A DNA stretch of 8,217 nucleotides from an uncultured Massilia sp. (lineage in GTDB: Bacteria; Pseudomonadota; Gammaproteobacteria; Burkholderiales; Burkholderiaceae): NCBI GenBank assembly GCA_946886065.1, contig CAMPHU010000202.1, positions 1-8,217 of the forward strand, read 5' to 3'. Below are positions 5,399 to 8,217 of the stretch, in pieces. The notes beneath the pieces are model-generated. The model was not told the DNA's origin and did not search any database. It worked only from the letters and a program-made list of their open reading frames with translations. Within the stretch, counting starts at the first letter, position 1. The number at the start of each line of letters is the position of its first letter. The position numbers and the translations under genes are program-made.

Positions 5399-8217
5399 AT
5401 GGACAACCAGGAACCGCAGGCAGCGCCTGCGCACCTGCCGCTTGCCGTGCGCTGGCGGCGGCTGCGCGCCGCCTATCGGGTGGCGAACCTGGCTTCCCAC
5501 CACGTCCTCGGCTTCGCCATCAAGCTCTTCCTGCTGGTCTATTTCTCGCTCGCCGTGCTGTTCCTGGTGCTGCGCTATGCGGTGCTGCCGAACATCGATA
5601 TGTACAAGGGCGACATCGAGCGCGCCGCCAGCCGCGCGCTGGGCGGGCGGGTCACCATCGCCGCCATCGACGCTTCCTGGAAGGGCCTGCGCCCCGCGCT
5701 CGCGCTGCGCGACGTGCGCCTGCACGACCGCGCCGGGCGCCAGGCGCTGGCGCTGCCCGGGGTATCGGCCGTGCTGTCCTGGTGGACCGTGGCCGCCCTC
5801 GAGCCGCGCCTGGAGCAGCTCGAGATCCGCGATCCGCGGCTGAGCATACGGCGCGGCCGCGACGGCGTGATCGAAGTGGCCGGCGTGCGCCTGGACCCGA
5901 AGAGCGAGGACAAGGGCGGCGCCGACTGGCTGTTCCGCCAGCGCGAGATCGTGATCCGCGGCGGCCAGGTGGACTGGACCGACGAGCTGCGCGGACGCGA
6001 GACCCTGCGCCTGGGCGACGTCACCTTTGCCCTGCTGAACCGCTGGGGCACCCACCACGCCGCCCTGCGCGCCACCCCGCCGCGCGCGCTCGGCCGCCCG
6101 GTCGAGCTGCGCGCCCAGTTCCGCCACCGCTTCGGCGCGCGACCCTCCGACTTCACCCGCTGGAAAGGCGAGCTGTACGCCGAGCTGCGCGACGCCGACC
6201 TGGCCGGCTGGAAGCGCCATATCGATTATCCGGTCCAGCTGACCCGGGGCCGCGGTTCCCTGCGCGCCTGGATCAGCGTGGACCAGGCGCGCCTGGCCGG
6301 CTTTACCGCCGACCTGGCCCTGGCCGACGTCGCCGCGCGCCTGGGCCAGGACGCGGCCCCGCTGGCGCTGGCGCGCCTGAGCGGCCGCCTGTCCGCGCGC
6401 GAGGAAATGATTGCAGGCAAAGAGGACGGCAAGCCCACCTTCGGCGCCCACGGCCATACGGTCAGCCTGGAAAACCTGGCGGTGGTCACGCGCGACGGCC
6501 GCGCGCTGCCGCCGGCCACCCTGGAGGAAACCTGGCGCCCGGCGCGTGGCGGCCGCCCGGAGCAGGGCAGCCTGAGCGCGCGCCACCTGGACCTGGGCGC
6601 GCTGGCGGTGCTGGCGCAATCGATGCCGATCACGCCGCTGCAGCGCCAGCTGCTGGCCGACTATGCGCCGCGCGGCCGCCTGGTGGACGTCACCGCCGAG
6701 TGGACCGGACGCTTCCCGCAAGTCAGCGGCTACCGCATCCGCGGCGAGGTCGAGGGCCTGGGCCTGAACCCGCAGGCGGCGCGCCCGGCCCAGCCGGCCC
6801 GCATCGGCACGGTGGCGGTGCCGGCGCGCGCGGCGATGCCGGGCTTCGACAACCTGAGCGGCAGCATCGACGCCACCGAGCGCGGCGGTTCGGTGGACCT
6901 CGACGCCCGCCAGTTCGCGCTGCGCATGCCGGCCTGGTTCGCCGAGCCGGCCATGGGCTTCGACCGCCTGCTGCTCAAGGGGCGCTGGAACTACGAGCCG
7001 GCGCGCCAGCTGCTGGTCGAGGTCGAGAACTTCGAATTCCACCAGGGGCCGCTCAACGCGAAGATCGCGGGCCGCCACCTGCTGCCGCTCGGGCCCGGCC
7101 ACGGCCCGGGCAATGCCGACTTCACCGGCAAGCTGGACGGCTTCGAGATCGGCCAGATCGGCCGCTTCCTGCCGCTGGCCACGCCCGAGAACCTGCAGCA
7201 CTGGCTGACCGGCGCGCTGCAGGGCGGGCGCCTGCGCGACGCCAGCCTGCGCCTGCGCGGCGACCTGGCCGAGTTCCCGTTCCGCGCCGCCAGCCTGGCC
7301 GAGCGGGCGCGCGGCGAGTTCCGCGTCGCCGGCCGCCTGGAAAACGCGCGCCTGGAATACGCGCCCGGCCACCGCCATCCGGACGGCACGCCGCTGTGGC
7401 CGCTGGCCGAGCAGATCAACGGCCGCATCGAATTCGACCGCGCGCGCATGGAAATCCGCGGCGACACCCTGCGCACCCTGGGCGTGGCGCTGTCGAACGT
7501 GAAGGCCGTGATCCCGGACCTGGGCGCGCACGAGCACATGATGCTGGAAATCGACGGCAACGCCGCCGGCCCGATGCAGGAATTCCTGCGCTATGTGGCC
7601 GTCACGCCGGTGCTGGAATGGATCGCTCACTTCACCGAGGAAACGCGCGCCTCCGGCAATGCGCGCCTGGGACTGAAGCTGCGCATGCCGCTGCACCACC
7701 TGCCCGAGACCAAGGTCCAGGGCAGCCTGCAATTGCTGGGCAACGACGTGAGCCTGTTCCCGGAGCTGCCGCCGCTGCAGGCGGCGATGGGCCGGATCGA
7801 CTTCTTCGAGCGCGGCGTCAGCCTGAACGGCGTGGGCGCGAGCTTCCTGGGCGGGCCGCTCGGCCTGTCGGGCGGCAGCCAGCGCGACGGCAGCATCGCG
7901 ATCCGCCTGGGCGGCACCCTGTCGGCCGAAGGCATGCGCCGCACCGCGCCCATGCCGGAGCTGGCGCGCCTGGGCCAGCGCCTGTCGGGCAGCACGCGCT
8001 ATACGGGCGCGGTGGTGGTCAAGGATGGGCGCCGCACGGTCACCCTGGACTCCAGCCTGGCCGGGCTGGGCCTGGAGCTGCCGGCCCCGCTCAACAAGCC
8101 GCAGGCCGACAGCCTGCCGCTGCATTTCACCCTGGCGGGCGAGCCCAATGTGAACGGGCTGGGCCGCGACGAGATCCGGGTAAGCCTGGGCCAGAACCTG
8201 GCGGCGCGCTACCTGCG
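5399..8217 (+). CDS. yhdP: YhdP family AsmA-like envelope phospholipid transport protein, C-terminus cut by window edge
   Basis: YhdP proteins are anchored in the inner membrane and span the periplasm. In E. coli, YhdP acts with TamB and YdbH, partly redundantly, to carry phospholipid to the outer membrane. 939 codons are visible. A basic N-terminus (RWRRLRAAYR, 18-27) precedes one transmembrane helix at about 38-60, giving an N-in topology with the rest periplasmic. Beta-rich repeats follow, with the family's IRGGQVDWTDELR (187-199) and a later stretch (about 760-850) containing GRIDFFERGV and FLGGPLGL. The family's beta-proteobacterial members run about 1300-1400 residues, so 350-450 are probably missing to the right. 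The ATG at 5399 has only a weak TTGAG site; the frame is open back to the stop at 5339, so a TTG start at 5387 is possible. In related genomes a nitrilase-like gene and tldD often follow (from memory). Confidence 0.93.
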   Translation, partial: MDNQEPQAAPAHLPLAVRWRRLRAAYRVANLASHHVLGFAIKLFLLVYFSLAVLFLVLRYAVLPNIDMYKGDIERAASRALGGRVTIAAIDASWKGLRPALALRDVRLHDRAGRQALALPGVSAVLSWWTVAALEPRLEQLEIRDPRLSIRRGRDGVIEVAGVRLDPKSEDKGGADWLFRQREIVIRGGQVDWTDELRGRETLRLGDVTFALLNRWGTHHAALRATPPRALGRPVELRAQFRHRFGARPSDFTRWKGELYAELRDADLAGWKRHIDYPVQLTRGRGSLRAWISVDQARLAGFTADLALADVAARLGQDAAPLALARLSGRLSAREEMIAGKEDGKPTFGAHGHTVSLENLAVVTRDGRALPPATLEETWRPARGGRPEQGSLSARHLDLGALAVLAQSMPITPLQRQLLADYAPRGRLVDVTAEWTGRFPQVSGYRIRGEVEGLGLNPQAARPAQPARIGTVAVPARAAMPGFDNLSGSIDATERGGSVDLDARQFALRMPAWFAEPAMGFDRLLLKGRWNYEPARQLLVEVENFEFHQGPLNAKIAGRHLLPLGPGHGPGNADFTGKLDGFEIGQIGRFLPLATPENLQHWLTGALQGGRLRDASLRLRGDLAEFPFRAASLAERARGEFRVAGRLENARLEYAPGHRHPDGTPLWPLAEQINGRIEFDRARMEIRGDTLRTLGVALSNVKAVIPDLGAHEHMMLEIDGNAAGPMQEFLRYVAVTPVLEWIAHFTEETRASGNARLGLKLRMPLHHLPETKVQGSLQLLGNDVSLFPELPPLQAAMGRIDFFERGVSLNGVGASFLGGPLGLSGGSQRDGSIAIRLGGTLSAEGMRRTAPMPELARLGQRLSGSTRYTGAVVVKDGRRTVTLDSSLAGLGLELPAPLNKPQADSLPLHFTLAGEPNVNGLGRDEIRVSLGQNLAARYL

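Noticed and set aside
5369..8125. A 918-codon open frame on the minus strand, antisense to yhdP
   Set aside because: It has the same complementary register and the same Arg/Gln/Ala-rich composition. The opposite strand encodes a clear YhdP protein with a transmembrane anchor and family motifs.
1..8217. Search for CRISPR arrays, insertion sequences, tRNA/rRNA genes, integration sites, or a novel defence or biosynthetic system
   Set aside because: No spaced direct repeats, transposase or terminal inverted repeats, or RNA gene signatures were seen. The gene content is explained by two housekeeping genes and one receptor.

Overview
The window is GC-rich chromosomal DNA from a proteobacterium, most likely a betaproteobacterium of the Oxalobacteraceae (Massilia/Telluria-like). 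This placement is inferred from heavy G/C third-position use, a GlnE of betaproteobacterial type lying head-to-head with a long YhdP (TIGR02099-type) gene, and a large outer-membrane receptor of the kind these soil and water bacteria carry in many copies. No database search was possible, so the taxon is only a judgement.

Layout from left to right. Positions 1-2111 (minus strand) hold a TonB-dependent outer-membrane receptor with signal peptide, plug and most of its barrel; the C-terminus lies beyond the left edge. Positions 2112-2465 are a gene-free, AT-rich gap carrying the receptor's ribosome binding site, a candidate promoter with three short inverted repeats, and a perfect 10-bp stem-loop that probably ends the glnE transcript. 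Positions 2466-5207 (minus) hold complete glnE, the two-headed adenylyltransferase/adenylyl-removase of glutamine synthetase. Positions 5208-5398 are a divergent intergenic region with candidate promoters for both neighbours and a clear dyad. Positions 5399-8217 (plus) hold the first 939 codons of yhdP, an AsmA-like inner-membrane-anchored protein implicated in phospholipid transport to the outer membrane; it runs off the right edge.

The three genes do not form one pathway. GlnE tunes nitrogen assimilation, YhdP serves envelope lipid homeostasis, and the receptor imports an unknown ligand (siderophore, saccharide or similar). The hairpin after glnE, the 354-bp gap and the receptor's own candidate promoter suggest the receptor is an independent transcription unit. 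I found no mobile element, CRISPR array, tRNA/rRNA or evident novel system. The best leads are regulatory: stacked dyads before the receptor gene, and a dyad lying at the predicted starts of both divergent genes. All three genes carry very long antisense open frames, which are explained by GC-rich codon bias and are not annotated as genes.
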